Positions 1 to 7,056 are shown, counted from the first letter of the stretch. The stretch is 12,780 bases of DNA from Candidatus Woesearchaeota archaeon (GCA_018303315.1 JAGVYJ010000017.1:1-12780), one strand, 5' to 3'. Notes: generated from the letters alone by a model not told the origin. Program-made: numbers and translations.

Positions 1-41
1 CTCAGGAAAGGGTTAAGAGGCTCAGAAGCATGAACCTGTAA
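1..41 (+). CDS. possible C-terminal end of a rightward gene, cut by the window edge
   Basis: Reading from base 3, this frame gives QERVKRLRSMNL and then a TAA stop at 39-41. The basic, charged tail uses AGG and AAG codons, as the genes in this window do. It would converge on the DHH nuclease, whose stop is at 47-49. The other two rightward frames also stop within the first 35 bases, so the choice of frame is a guess from composition. Nothing here identifies a product. Confidence 0.3.
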   Translation, partial: QERVKRLRSMNL

Positions 42-46
42 GGAGA

Positions 47-1444
47 TTATTGTACTAGTTCTTCCATGCTTGCCTGCCTGAGAATCTTCCTGGCATTCTT
101 AAGGAACTCCGCTTCCTTCTCTGTCTGGATAAGGCCGCCAGCAGCATAGCTGTGGCCTCCGCCATAACCATCCACGGTCTGCGCAATCTGAGAAGCCACT
201 TCATTGAGGCTAGAACCATAAGTGTCCCCTGAAACCCGTATGCTGAACTTTGAAGTGCCGTCGAGGACATGTGAAATTCCAAGAACGTATGTGCCCTGCT
301 TAACATCAGGTGACTTGGCCACCATTGAGGCCAATGTGCCTATCATGGTTGGTATCACGTTTTCCCGGGCATTGATGATGATGTAGCCTGAGCCCTTGAT
401 GACTTCATCTTTTTTTGCCTGACGGAACCATTCAAGATTCCTGAGAATCTGCCTTTTGTAGGAGTTGAGGAGCTGTATGGCCTTGCTCTTCAGCCTTGAA
501 TCATTGATGCACACTCCTATGCCCAAAGATACTTTTCCCATCCTGCCGCAGGCATTCAGCAGAGTGGCAAATTCCTTGGCATCCCTGAGTGGGGAATCCC
601 TGTTTTCCTGGACCAGTATGTACCTTGGGCCAACAACTGCCTCAGGCTGTTTTGTGTCCAGGCGGTTCATCACAATGGATGAGATTAGCTTCTTTATCTC
701 ATGCTGGGAAAGGTCGGAATATTTTCTCCAGCTGCTGCCTTTCCTGGGGTTGATGTCCATTTCCTGCAGGAACTGCACAGCCTCGCTCTCTGAAGAGATT
801 CCGGGCACTTCGCTGCTGAACTGGAGTGTTTTGACAAGCGACCTTGTGTTAATGCCGAAAAGCCTCAGCCCGGGCTCAACCTCAATCCTGCCGGAGTTGA
901 CTGCATCGCTGAGAATCTGCTGGTTGAGGCCGGTAAAGCCATGGTTCTCCTGGACGTCTCCAATCGCGCCTATTACTGCGATATGGGCCATGTCTGTGTT
1001 CTCCTTGCTTAAGGCTTTGCAGAACAGGTAGGTAACACCGGCGCCGCAGATCTCCTCTGAGCCCTTGAGCGAGTATGCGTTCGGGTTGACATGCATGATG
1101 TTGTCCGGGATTTTGGCAGGGCTGAACTGGTGGTGGTCAAGTATGAAGACAGGCATTGGCAGATGCCCGGCCACTTTTTCCAGCTGGCCGGAGCCTAGGT
1201 CCATGAATACCACCACGTCAGGGTTCTCTGCTTTCAGCTTCTGGAAAGTTTTCTCATCCAGCTGGGGGACAGAAGAAAGGGTAAACCGGTAGTTAAGCCT
1301 GCTCAGGGCCTTTACCATTATTGCGCAGGCAGAAATCCCGTCGCAGTCATAATGCGAGACAAGGCGGATAGTGCTTTTCCTGGGCAATGACAGGAAGCTG
1401 GCCGCACAGGCCTCTATGTATGCGAAAAATTTCTGAGCTGACAT
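47..1444 (-). CDS. recJ: DHH/DHHA1-family single-strand nuclease (archaeal RecJ/GAN-like)
   Basis: This is a DHH-superfamily phosphoesterase of the archaeal RecJ/GAN group. Members are metal-dependent single-strand exonucleases, and some bind the GINS part of the replicative helicase. Numbered from Met 1444 (465 residues), motif I is SHYDCDGISA (about 31-40), motif II is VVFMDLGSG (about 77-85), motif III is ILDHHQF (DHH at 103-105), and GAIGDV near 159-164 supplies the last metal ligand. A DHHA1 domain ends in GGGHSYAAGG (about 428-437). The frame opens 23 codons earlier, at 1513, but that stretch is hydrophobic and unlike the family. A TATA-like box at 1473-1481 lies about 32 bp before Met 1444, so I chose that start, giving a nearly leaderless mRNA. 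GAN is the likely subtype but is not proven from sequence alone. In many archaea this gene sits beside rps15. Here a 428-residue gene lies between them. Confidence 0.9.
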   Translation of the reverse strand: MSAQKFFAYIEACAASFLSLPRKSTIRLVSHYDCDGISACAIMVKALSRLNYRFTLSSVPQLDEKTFQKLKAENPDVVVFMDLGSGQLEKVAGHLPMPVFILDHHQFSPAKIPDNIMHVNPNAYSLKGSEEICGAGVTYLFCKALSKENTDMAHIAVIGAIGDVQENHGFTGLNQQILSDAVNSGRIEVEPGLRLFGINTRSLVKTLQFSSEVPGISSESEAVQFLQEMDINPRKGSSWRKYSDLSQHEIKKLISSIVMNRLDTKQPEAVVGPRYILVQENRDSPLRDAKEFATLLNACGRMGKVSLGIGVCINDSRLKSKAIQLLNSYKRQILRNLEWFRQAKKDEVIKGSGYIIINARENVIPTMIGTLASMVAKSPDVKQGTYVLGISHVLDGTSKFSIRVSGDTYGSSLNEVASQIAQTVDGYGGGHSYAAGGLIQTEKEAEFLKNARKILRQASMEELVQ

Positions 1445-1472
1445 TGAGAACAAAAAAACTGTGGAAGGGAAG

Positions 1473-1481
1473 TATATAAAG
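1473..1481 (-). promoter_or_regulatory. TATA-like box for the DHH nuclease gene
   Basis: The leftward strand reads CTTTATATA, about 32 bp upstream of the ATG at 1444. The predicted transcript would begin a few bases before the start codon. This box supports the internal Met over the longer reading frame. Confidence 0.6.
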
Positions 1482-1502
1482 ATTTGGATTGCAGGGAATC
1501 CC

Positions 1503-2789
1503 TTATTGAACAAGCAACTCGGATATCCTTGCTTTCATCAGAGTCTGGATGGCAGCCACGTAACTGTCCACATCAGGTGCCACTGGCAACCAGCCAATCC
1601 CTTTTTTTGTCAGAACAGGCTCCAGTCCATGTAAACGTGCTTCAGGGTCATCAAAAACAGAAGAGTATCGGCTGGGCGACGTTGAAGAGAGTATGGTTAA
1701 TGTTCGCCCGCCTCCTGTCTGCCCGAAACCGGAATCGTACTGGCGATTGCCTATGAATATCCGCTCTGTTAAATCAGGAGCCCAAAATTCAAGGCGGTAA
1801 CTATTCGAATGACCTAATTCGGAAAGCCGCTGCACGAGATGGTGTTTGTTTGTGTCAGGCTGCCAGGCCGGCATTCCTGCTGCCACGTTGTATGCGTCAA
1901 ATGCCGTGATATAGCCGAGCATGGCAGCAGGAAATCTGGTTAATCCATCTTTTTCCGGCATCCCTGTTGCGTCCACGACCACAACATCAGGATTATTGGC
2001 AGCAATATATTTCCAGGTTTCACGGCTAATGTGCGGCTCCGGCTGACTTTGCCTGGATGTGTCAAATTCTGTTGATTTCAAATATTCCCTTACCACTGTC
2101 ACACCAACAGCACGAAGGTAATCTTCTATTGGCCCGACAACAAACCAGGCTCCGAAGCGTAGGTTCGCAATTACAAGCAGAGGGACATCTGTTTCCGTTT
2201 TCTGTTGAATAAATCTGAGTACCTCAAATGCTTCTTCAGCCGCACCCTGCGCAAATAGCTCTGGCAGATATGCTTGAATTACCTCACCGGGATTTACAAA
2301 AGGAAACATCCTGAAGCCTTCAAAAGACAGCTTGCTCCCTCCCTCCCTACTTCCCCGGGGCGGTCCGTGCCTTATGTACCTGGAATATTCCAGTTCCAGA
2401 TGCAGCTCATTTTCAGGAGCGAAGCCTCCGTTATGAATATCGTCGACTATTCGGTCAAGTTCTGTGACAGCCTGGCTTGACCAGCTTCTGCTTTTTAAAA
2501 ATTCCCATGTCTGCCGGGTAGGCAAATAAGTTGAGTCACGCAATAAAAAAAACCAATCAAGATTGTTTGGGGAATTAACAAGCAAGTCAGCTAGATGTTC
2601 CTCAGATACCCAGTTGAACAATTCCCCATCGTGACCATTTCCCATGGCCATAGTTAGTCTTCTGAGAAAATCTGCAGTACGAAGATTATTGTATCCTGGC
2701 ATAGTTCTGGCTGTCCCCAGCGCGTTTACCAGTGCGCTTGGTGAGCCAATTTTTCTCACATAGCGGTCAGGATTTGCTGTGACTACCAT
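1503..2789 (-). CDS. uncharacterised 428-residue soluble alpha/beta protein between rps15 and the DHH nuclease gene
   Basis: I do not recognise this family. The protein is soluble, with no signal peptide or membrane helix. The N-terminal part (about 1-120) looks helical. The middle has three hydrophobic strands typical of an alpha/beta nucleotide-binding fold: PLLVIANLRFG (203-213), GVTVVREYL (229-237) and PDVVVVDATG (267-276). The C-terminal third is rich in G, S and T, including QTGGGRT near 357-363. The layout faintly recalls a phosphoribosyltransferase, but the acidic PRPP loop is absent, so I make no functional claim. Where I read its arginine codons they are mostly AGA, CGT and CGC, unlike the AGG-rich ftsZ. 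It has its own TATA-like box at 2812-2820, 27 bp before the ATG, so it is probably transcribed independently of rps15. Its length, clean frame and promoter make it a real gene. Confidence 0.75.
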   Translation of the reverse strand: MVVTANPDRYVRKIGSPSALVNALGTARTMPGYNNLRTADFLRRLTMAMGNGHDGELFNWVSEEHLADLLVNSPNNLDWFFLLRDSTYLPTRQTWEFLKSRSWSSQAVTELDRIVDDIHNGGFAPENELHLELEYSRYIRHGPPRGSREGGSKLSFEGFRMFPFVNPGEVIQAYLPELFAQGAAEEAFEVLRFIQQKTETDVPLLVIANLRFGAWFVVGPIEDYLRAVGVTVVREYLKSTEFDTSRQSQPEPHISRETWKYIAANNPDVVVVDATGMPEKDGLTRFPAAMLGYITAFDAYNVAAGMPAWQPDTNKHHLVQRLSELGHSNSYRLEFWAPDLTERIFIGNRQYDSGFGQTGGGRTLTILSSTSPSRYSSVFDDPEARLHGLEPVLTKKGIGWLPVAPDVDSYVAAIQTLMKARISELLVQ

Positions 2790-2811
2790 TACGTTAGAGA
2801 AACAGCAATTG

Positions 2812-2820
2812 ATTTAAAAA
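2812..2820 (-). promoter_or_regulatory. TATA-like box for the 428-residue protein gene
   Basis: The leftward strand reads TTTTTAAAT, centred about 27 bp before the ATG at 2789, the spacing expected for a leaderless archaeal transcript. It lies just upstream of the rps15 stop codon at 2822-2824, so the gene has its own initiation site directly after rps15. Confidence 0.6.
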
Positions 2821-2821
2821 A

Positions 2822-3277
2822 TTACTCAATCAGCAGCCGTATCTTGTCAGGATCGAATTTCCATGACTGGGGAAGCCTGCCAGTGCCCTTGTAATACTTC
2901 ACGAGCCTCCTTATTTTGGACTCGGTCAGCAACAGGCCGCGCTTTGCAGGCTGGTCGTGCTTGTTGTTCTCCAGGTGCTGGGTAATTTGGATGCTCTTCT
3001 TGATTAAGGCCATGAGGTCTTCAGGAAGTTCCTTAAGGAGCTTCTTGGCTGCCAGGATTTGCGACACTGTCTTGCCGCAGAGTATCTTTATATCAGGTAT
3101 GCCGTAGCTGTCCCTGAGCTCCATGCCTATCTGGCTGGGAGGCAAGCCCTGCTTTGCCAGCTTCACAACCAAAAGCTCAACCTCATCCGGCTTGTGGGTC
3201 TGCCAGCTGGGCTTCTTTAGCTCAACAAAAGTCTTGGAGCCTGACTTCCCTTTTTTCCTTGAATAAAGCCTTGCCAT
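2822..3277 (-). CDS. rps15: 30S ribosomal protein S15 (archaeal/eukaryotic type, uS15)
   Basis: This is uS15, which binds the central domain of 16S rRNA early in 30S assembly. At 151 residues it has the archaeal/eukaryotic length; bacterial S15 is near 89 residues. The N-terminus MARLYSRKKGKSGS and the following extension are typical of archaeal S15. The helical S15 core follows, with EDLMALIKKSIQITQHLENN (about 86-105) and then the conserved block LLTESKIRRLVKYYK (about 115-129). The frame is intact. The only AT-rich box upstream lies about 90 bp before the ATG, so this mRNA should carry a leader of roughly 60-65 nt, while most neighbours appear leaderless. Translational autoregulation through such a leader is known for bacterial S15, but here it is only a possibility. 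Confidence 0.97.
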   Translation of the reverse strand: MARLYSRKKGKSGSKTFVELKKPSWQTHKPDEVELLVVKLAKQGLPPSQIGMELRDSYGIPDIKILCGKTVSQILAAKKLLKELPEDLMALIKKSIQITQHLENNKHDQPAKRGLLLTESKIRRLVKYYKGTGRLPQSWKFDPDKIRLLIE

Positions 3278-3287
3278 TTGAGTTATC

Positions 3288-3304
3288 GGAGAAACAAGTC
3301 CTCC
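3288..3304 (-). promoter_or_regulatory. short inverted repeat in the rps15 leader holding a GGAGG sequence
   Basis: In mRNA sense the leader reads GGAG-GACTTGTTT-CTCC, a 4-bp stem with a 9-base loop, 10-26 bases before the rps15 ATG. GGAGG matches the archaeal Shine-Dalgarno consensus but lies too far from the ATG for ordinary use. It may be a structured control element or chance. Confidence 0.25.
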
Positions 3305-3363
3305 AGCGTAAGCAAGCGTTAACCGGCCTACCTATCGAATATGCTTTTGGATAAGGCGTTAGT

Positions 3364-3372
3364 TTATAAAGG
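3364..3372 (-). promoter_or_regulatory. TATA-like box for rps15
   Basis: The sequence around TTTATAAA at 3363-3370 is palindromic and is the only strong AT-rich box in the 100 bp upstream of rps15. Use of this box puts the transcript start near 3342 and gives a leader of about 65 nt. Being palindromic, it could in principle also recruit TBP in the rightward direction. Confidence 0.5.
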
Positions 3373-3412
3373 TTTTGGGTTTTGAGCTACGCAGGTGTTG
3401 CAACTGCGAAAT

Positions 3413-3422
3413 AAATATAAAT
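3413..3422 (+). promoter_or_regulatory. TATA-like box for the 178-residue protein gene
   Basis: AAATATAAAT is centred about 29 bp before the ATG at 3447, which fits a leaderless rightward transcript. It lies back to back with the rps15 promoter in a shared 169-bp spacer. Confidence 0.55.
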
Positions 3423-3446
3423 AAGTGAGTCAGAGATGACTTTGAA

Positions 3447-3983
3447 ATGAATGTCAGACAGGCTTTAGCGGAAACTGTTAAAAGCCAGGGGATTCCCGGA
3501 CAGGAGCTGGGAGCTGAAGTCGAAAGATGCATTAATGAGCGAAGACCTGGCACACCAAGACCTTCTATCGACGACATAGCTGCAATTGATGGTGAAATAC
3601 TTGGAGTTCAGCTGGCCAGAAGCCTTGTTGGAAAAGGTTTGACAATTCGTGCAGCTGAACAATATCAGAGGTTGATGGCATCTGCGCTGATACGTGGAGA
3701 TTTCTATTGGGCAGCTTTTATTGCGTTGGAAGGCGGCGGCAGAATAATGGCTGCAGACATCATTGGGAAGACTCATTCAAAGGCTGTTGGAGTATATCTC
3801 GATGGCGGGTTTGAGGCAGAACAAATGGCTGACATATGTTTGTTGGCTGTTCGTATGCCAAGTGACTTGTCGTCTGTTTCCGAGCCGGTGAAACCTGATG
3901 AACTGCATCAATTAGTCAAAAGATATCAGGATTTGCTTCACCCCAGGCAGAGAGGATTTCTCTCATCTGCGTCCATAAGATAA
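3447..3983 (+). CDS. uncharacterised 178-residue helical protein divergent from rps15
   Basis: I do not recognise this family. The protein is soluble and mostly helical by eye, with Ala/Glu/Arg-rich amphipathic stretches such as LTIRAAEQYQRLMASALIRG (about 66-85) and the glycine-rich segment ALEGGGRIMAADIIG near 94-108. It has no signal peptide, membrane helix, zinc-finger cysteines or obvious catalytic motif. Of about fifteen arginine codons, roughly nine are AGA, three CGT, two AGG and one CGA, whereas ftsZ mostly uses AGG. Together with the lack of a recognisable family this suggests transfer into the genome. A TATA-like box 29 bp upstream supports the ATG start. The gene is divergent from rps15 and stops 6 bp before the convergent reductase gene. 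Confidence 0.7.
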   Translation: MNVRQALAETVKSQGIPGQELGAEVERCINERRPGTPRPSIDDIAAIDGEILGVQLARSLVGKGLTIRAAEQYQRLMASALIRGDFYWAAFIALEGGGRIMAADIIGKTHSKAVGVYLDGGFEAEQMADICLLAVRMPSDLSSVSEPVKPDELHQLVKRYQDLLHPRQRGFLSSASIR

Positions 3984-3988
3984 TAAAA

Positions 3989-5032
3989 TCAAGCCAGCAT
4001 CTTAGGGACATATTTCAGCAGGGAAGGCTTCCTCATAAGAATCTTGAAGAGAAATCTTGAGGGATAATCCCTGCTTTCCTTTTCCAGCAACTCCTTTATC
4101 CCTGCTTCATTGACTTCCCTTATCAGGCTGTTCATGTCCTTGTCTGAGAAGGAATCCAGGATACGCCTAAGCTTAAGATGGAGCCAGAGCTCCCTGCCTA
4201 TTTTGCTTTTCCAGAGCCTGTCAAAATCCTTTTTGAAAAGCATTGATTCCTTCAGGGATTTTGCCATGACAAGGCTCTGCACGATGGAGCCGCCTGTGGT
4301 GGCCTTGACAGCAGTCGCGGCATCTCCGATGAGATAGATTTTCTGTTTTCCCGTATCCTTGAAAGTCCGGACATCCGGATTGTGCAAGGGAATAAGCTGG
4401 GCTTCTTTTTCCTTTGCAATAATATTCCTGGCGCTGCAGAATCTGTCAAAAACACCGATGTCTTTCTGGTAGCTCATCGTGCCTATTTCCGCTTCGTGCC
4501 TGTTGTGAGGCACAATCCATCCAAAGCCACCGCTGAAAGGCCAGACCTCGACGATGTTGTCATTTGCATATTGCACAATGGCTTTCTGCCCCATAAAGAA
4601 TGTCCGCTGGCCGAACATCGAGAAATGCCTGGCCACATTGCTGCTTGCGCCGTCAGCACCCACTATATGCTTTGCATCCGCATTTGCGATGTCAAACCGC
4701 CTGCCCATATTAACTATTGCGCCTTTCTTCTCTGCGCTGTTGGCCAGCCCATCGAGGAACTCATCCCTCTTCAGTATTGCATCAGGCTGCCTGAATTTGA
4801 ACTCGACAAAATTATTGTCAGGGGAATGTATCCTGACAGTATCAATTTCATTCTGGATGTATTTGCTGCTTATCCTGATGAGGCTGTCCTTTGCATGGCT
4901 CAGAATTCCTGAACAGGTCTTGTGGTAATGCAGCTTCTGCTCGTAAACCTCAACCTCAAAATCATCCGCGAGCTGGTTTGCAGCCAGAAGCCCTGACATG
5001 CCCCCGCCTACAATAATAACTTTTTCAGCCAT
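3989..5032 (-). CDS. FAD-dependent oxidoreductase of the geranylgeranyl reductase family
   Basis: The product is a 347-residue flavoprotein of the p-hydroxybenzoate hydroxylase fold and probably of the geranylgeranyl reductase branch. In archaea such enzymes saturate the isoprenoid chains of ether lipids at the membrane. The N-terminus KVIIVGGGMSG (4-14) is the FAD-binding Rossmann fingerprint, with acidic E31 ending the second strand. CSGIL (40-44) sits where the family has its substrate-side cysteine motif. VGADGASS (124-131) is the mid-protein motif, VWPFSGGFGWIVP (163-175) resembles the family's YxWxFP segment, and LIGDAA (234-239) contacts the ribityl chain. Archaeal relatives are usually somewhat longer (about 380-400 residues). 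Substrate is not decided by sequence, and a quinone or carotenoid role is possible. The gene starts 37 bp after taw1 ends, with a weak TATA-like box in that gap. Confidence 0.85.
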   Translation of the reverse strand: MAEKVIIVGGGMSGLLAANQLADDFEVEVYEQKLHYHKTCSGILSHAKDSLIRISSKYIQNEIDTVRIHSPDNNFVEFKFRQPDAILKRDEFLDGLANSAEKKGAIVNMGRRFDIANADAKHIVGADGASSNVARHFSMFGQRTFFMGQKAIVQYANDNIVEVWPFSGGFGWIVPHNRHEAEIGTMSYQKDIGVFDRFCSARNIIAKEKEAQLIPLHNPDVRTFKDTGKQKIYLIGDAATAVKATTGGSIVQSLVMAKSLKESMLFKKDFDRLWKSKIGRELWLHLKLRRILDSFSDKDMNSLIREVNEAGIKELLEKESRDYPSRFLFKILMRKPSLLKYVPKMLA

Positions 5033-5054
5033 AAAATGAGAGAATTAAGCCCGG

Positions 5055-5063
5055 TTTTTATGA
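5055..5063 (-). promoter_or_regulatory. weak TATA-like box for the flavoprotein gene
   Basis: The leftward strand reads CATAAAAAC about 27 bp before the ATG at 5032, inside the 37-bp gap after taw1. The spacing is right but the match is weak, so co-transcription with taw1 is equally possible. Confidence 0.35.
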
Positions 5064-5069
5064 TTATCG

Positions 5070-6149
5070 CTATGCTTTAAGCCCCTGAATCTGGATTAGC
5101 TCAGCTGGGGCTTCCTGGGAAACAGGCTCTGCCTGCTCGACCTGCTCCTGAAATGCCTTCCTGGCCTGCTCGATGTATTCAGGGCTGGGCCTGACAACAG
5201 CCCTGTCAGCAATCTCGCTGAAGTCGATAAAGCGCGTTGCGGTTGTGTCCTTTTCCATCATGAGGCAGACAAGGGATTCAGGGGCGTGCTCAGCTATTTC
5301 ATAGCCAAGCATTTGGCCAAGGTTTCTTGCATGCTCAACAATTGCCTCATAGGAAAGCATGTTCTCCCTGCCCAGCCTTCTCGTGCTTGCCCCAACATGC
5401 ATGTAGCTCTTCACCTCGATAAACATGGGCCTTGCCTTCCTGATTATTTCAGCGAACTGATGGAGGTAAGGGGTGTTAATCCCATTGATTAAAGTCAGCC
5501 TGATAACAGTCCTTGTCTTCTTCCTCATCCCGGGAAGAAGTTCCATTGTGTTCATCAGCCGCTGCCAGCCATTGGCCAGCATGGGCCTGTCAATCTCGTT
5601 GAAGAGCTTCTCATTCGGGGCCGAAAGGGAGATATATAGCTGCGTGGGAGGATGCATCTTTTCCATGACATGGGGGAACATGCCGTTGGTTACCACAAAG
5701 CTTGAATGGCCTCTCCTGGCCAGTTCCTCGATAAGCTCGCTGATGTGGGGGTATGCAAGGTTCTCCCCGTTGAGGGAAATTGCGAAGTGTGCCGGCTCTT
5801 TGCTCTCCAGGTATTTCTGCCAGTTGGTCCCGGACTGACCGCCGAAGCCGTCAAGCAGCTTCTTCTGGTGGCGGATTGCCTGGTCTATCATGTCCGACGG
5901 GTTGTCGACCGTGCCAAAGCCTGAATTGTTCCTCTCGCGCCAGCAGAACATGCAGTCGAGGTTGCAGAAATTCACAGCAGCGCTGAGCTGCACGCACCTG
6001 TGGCTCTTTATGCCGTAGAACTTGTGCTTGTAGCAGGTGCCCTTTTCCACAAGGCTTTTCTTTGTCCATTCGCAGACTTTCACAGCTGAGTGCTCGCCTG
6101 TGAACCTGTAGCCCTGCTTAATCAGAACCTGCTTGTACGCATCGTCCAT
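5070..6149 (-). CDS. taw1: S-adenosylmethionine-dependent 4-demethylwyosine synthase (Taw1/TYW1)
   Basis: Taw1 is a radical SAM enzyme that condenses N1-methylguanosine 37 of tRNA-Phe with pyruvate, forming the tricyclic 4-demethylwyosine base beside the anticodon. The radical SAM cluster motif is CNLDCMFC (C62, C66, C69), and the second [4Fe-4S] cluster has C26, C39 and C52. These match the positions I recall for characterised archaeal Taw1. K41, next to C39, corresponds to the lysine proposed to bind pyruvate. The SAM-binding strand FAISLNGENLAYPHI and YISLSAPNEKLF follow. At 359 residues the length is normal. The tail beyond about residue 325 is Gln/Glu/Ala-rich and probably disordered. 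A TATA-like box 26 bp upstream supports the ATG. I see no other wyosine-pathway gene here. Confidence 0.95.
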   Translation of the reverse strand: MDDAYKQVLIKQGYRFTGEHSAVKVCEWTKKSLVEKGTCYKHKFYGIKSHRCVQLSAAVNFCNLDCMFCWRERNNSGFGTVDNPSDMIDQAIRHQKKLLDGFGGQSGTNWQKYLESKEPAHFAISLNGENLAYPHISELIEELARRGHSSFVVTNGMFPHVMEKMHPPTQLYISLSAPNEKLFNEIDRPMLANGWQRLMNTMELLPGMRKKTRTVIRLTLINGINTPYLHQFAEIIRKARPMFIEVKSYMHVGASTRRLGRENMLSYEAIVEHARNLGQMLGYEIAEHAPESLVCLMMEKDTTATRFIDFSEIADRAVVRPSPEYIEQARKAFQEQVEQAEPVSQEAPAELIQIQGLKA

Positions 6150-6170
6150 TGAATAAAAGAACCATCAGGT

Positions 6171-6180
6171 GTTTAAAAAT
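6171..6180 (-). promoter_or_regulatory. TATA-like box for taw1
   Basis: The leftward strand reads ATTTTTAAAC, centred about 26 bp before the ATG at 6149, giving a leaderless transcript. It is only about 20 bp from the rightward box of the divergent membrane-protein gene, so the two promoters may compete or be co-regulated. Confidence 0.6.
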
Positions 6181-6191
6181 TTTTGCGCACA

Positions 6192-6201
6192 AAATTTAAA
6201 A
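6192..6201 (+). promoter_or_regulatory. TATA-like box for the six-helix membrane protein gene
   Basis: AAATTTAAAA is centred about 28 bp before the ATG at 6225. This fits a leaderless rightward transcript and supports that start codon. Confidence 0.6.
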
Positions 6202-6224
6202 ACCAGCCTGGATTGGTGTGAGCA

Positions 6225-6860
6225 ATGAAAAAAAGCCTCAGCTGGTATTTCTGGATTGGACTCAACATATTTCTGAGGCTTGCAATACTCTATTTCCTGA
6301 TAGAGGTCATGCTCAATCCTTCTGATCCGAGGTTCGCAGGAAAGGCAATTGCCATGCGCAATCTTATCATTGTAGGATTGGCCAGCCTGCTTTTTCCAAT
6401 CGTGTACTGGCTTCGGCAAGGAAAGAAATATCCCTGGATACTTGACTCATTGTATCTCTCGATATTCTTCTTTGATATGCTTGGCAATTCGATGAACTGG
6501 TACGACGGGGTAAAGAATTTCGATTTGTTGCCCCACTTCCACAGCTCTGGTGCTGTGACGCTGCTCATAACCGCGTTCCTCTTTGCAAGGCAGTATGCGA
6601 AAAACATCCGGATTACAAAAACAGAGATGGTGCTTCTTGCCATAGGCCTGGCAACCGTGATTCATGTCAGCCTGGAGGTGCAGGAATATTACACAGACGT
6701 TTTCTTCAGCACGCACAATGTGGGGGGCGTGGCAGACACGGTCAATGACCTCGGTGTAGGCCTGGTCGGCTCAATAATTTATTCAGGGGTAGGAATTTTT
6801 GCTTTCAGGAGCGAAACAGGGAAGAAATCGCTGGAAGGGCTTGCAAGGCTCATTCCCTGA
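6225..6860 (+). CDS. six-helix integral membrane protein with YjdF/DUF2238-like motifs
   Basis: The 211-residue product has about six hydrophobic segments: 7-28, 45-62, 72-90, 106-123, 135-151 and 177-196. It has no cleavable signal. Conserved-looking polar positions lie within or next to helices: LPHFHSSG (102-109), HVSLEVQEYYTD (147-158) and ADTVNDLGVGLVG (170-182). This order of a histidine/glycine motif, a glutamate-rich helix and a DTxxDL motif resembles YjdF/DUF2238 membrane proteins, whose function is not established. The histidines and acids could bind metal, but that is speculation. The TATA-like box 28 bp upstream supports the ATG. Its stop codon is 1 bp from the stop of the convergent 48-codon gene. 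Confidence 0.8.
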   Translation: MKKSLSWYFWIGLNIFLRLAILYFLIEVMLNPSDPRFAGKAIAMRNLIIVGLASLLFPIVYWLRQGKKYPWILDSLYLSIFFFDMLGNSMNWYDGVKNFDLLPHFHSSGAVTLLITAFLFARQYAKNIRITKTEMVLLAIGLATVIHVSLEVQEYYTDVFFSTHNVGGVADTVNDLGVGLVGSIIYSGVGIFAFRSETGKKSLEGLARLIP

Positions 6861-6861
6861 A

Positions 6862-7008
6862 TTATTCAAAGAGTATAAGCACAGCAAGTGGTTTTTCTGC
6901 ATGGCTGATGAAAGGTCTCACATGCACAATGTTGTTGTTTTTGCTGAATTCTTCCAAGAGGTGCTTCAGCTCCGTAAAGTTTCTTCCGGTAAGTATAGTT
7001 GCGTGCAT
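6862..7008 (-). CDS. 48-residue uncharacterised small protein
   Basis: This short leftward frame runs from an ATG at 7008 to a TAA at 6862-6864. It encodes MHATILTGRNFTELKHLLEE followed by FSKNNNIVHVRPFISHAEKP and then LAVLILFE. The pattern strand, amphipathic helix, strand, strand looks like a small folded alpha/beta protein. Two features support a real gene: the TATA-like box TTATTTATA at 7031-7039 lies 27 bp before the ATG, the same spacing as its neighbours, and the frame fills the space up to 1 bp before the convergent membrane-protein stop. I do not recognise a family. It has no cysteine or membrane segment. It could also be a remnant of a longer gene, although the promoter argues against that. 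Confidence 0.6.
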   Translation of the reverse strand: MHATILTGRNFTELKHLLEEFSKNNNIVHVRPFISHAEKPLAVLILFE

Positions 7009-7030
7009 GCCTGTGCTTAGATGCCAGAGG

Positions 7031-7039
7031 TATAAATAA
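7031..7039 (-). promoter_or_regulatory. TATA-like box for the 48-residue protein gene
   Basis: The leftward strand reads TTATTTATA, centred 27 bp upstream of the ATG at 7008. It is the main evidence that the short frame is expressed. Confidence 0.55.
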
Positions 7040-7056
7040 GTTTTGGTATAGATTGA

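Noticed and set aside
465..1031. Rightward 188-codon open frame inside the DHH nuclease gene
   Set aside because: The opposite strand carries conserved DHH/DHHA1 sequence, and this frame is rich in Ser, Leu and Cys as expected for an antisense shadow.
1442..1513. Longer N-terminus of the DHH nuclease starting at 1513
   Set aside because: The extra 23 residues are hydrophobic and atypical, overlap the end of the 428-residue gene, and include the promoter box of the nuclease gene itself.
1503..2789. Naming the 428-residue protein a phosphoribosyltransferase
   Set aside because: Only the strand pattern is suggestive. The diagnostic acidic PRPP-binding loop is not present.
3278..3446. Possible tRNA or structured RNA gene between rps15 and the divergent gene
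   Set aside because: I found no cloverleaf, T-loop GTTCRA box or long stem; the gap is explained by two promoters and a leader.
4382..4912. Rightward 176-codon open frame inside the flavoprotein gene
   Set aside because: The other strand carries the reductase family motifs throughout; this is its shadow.
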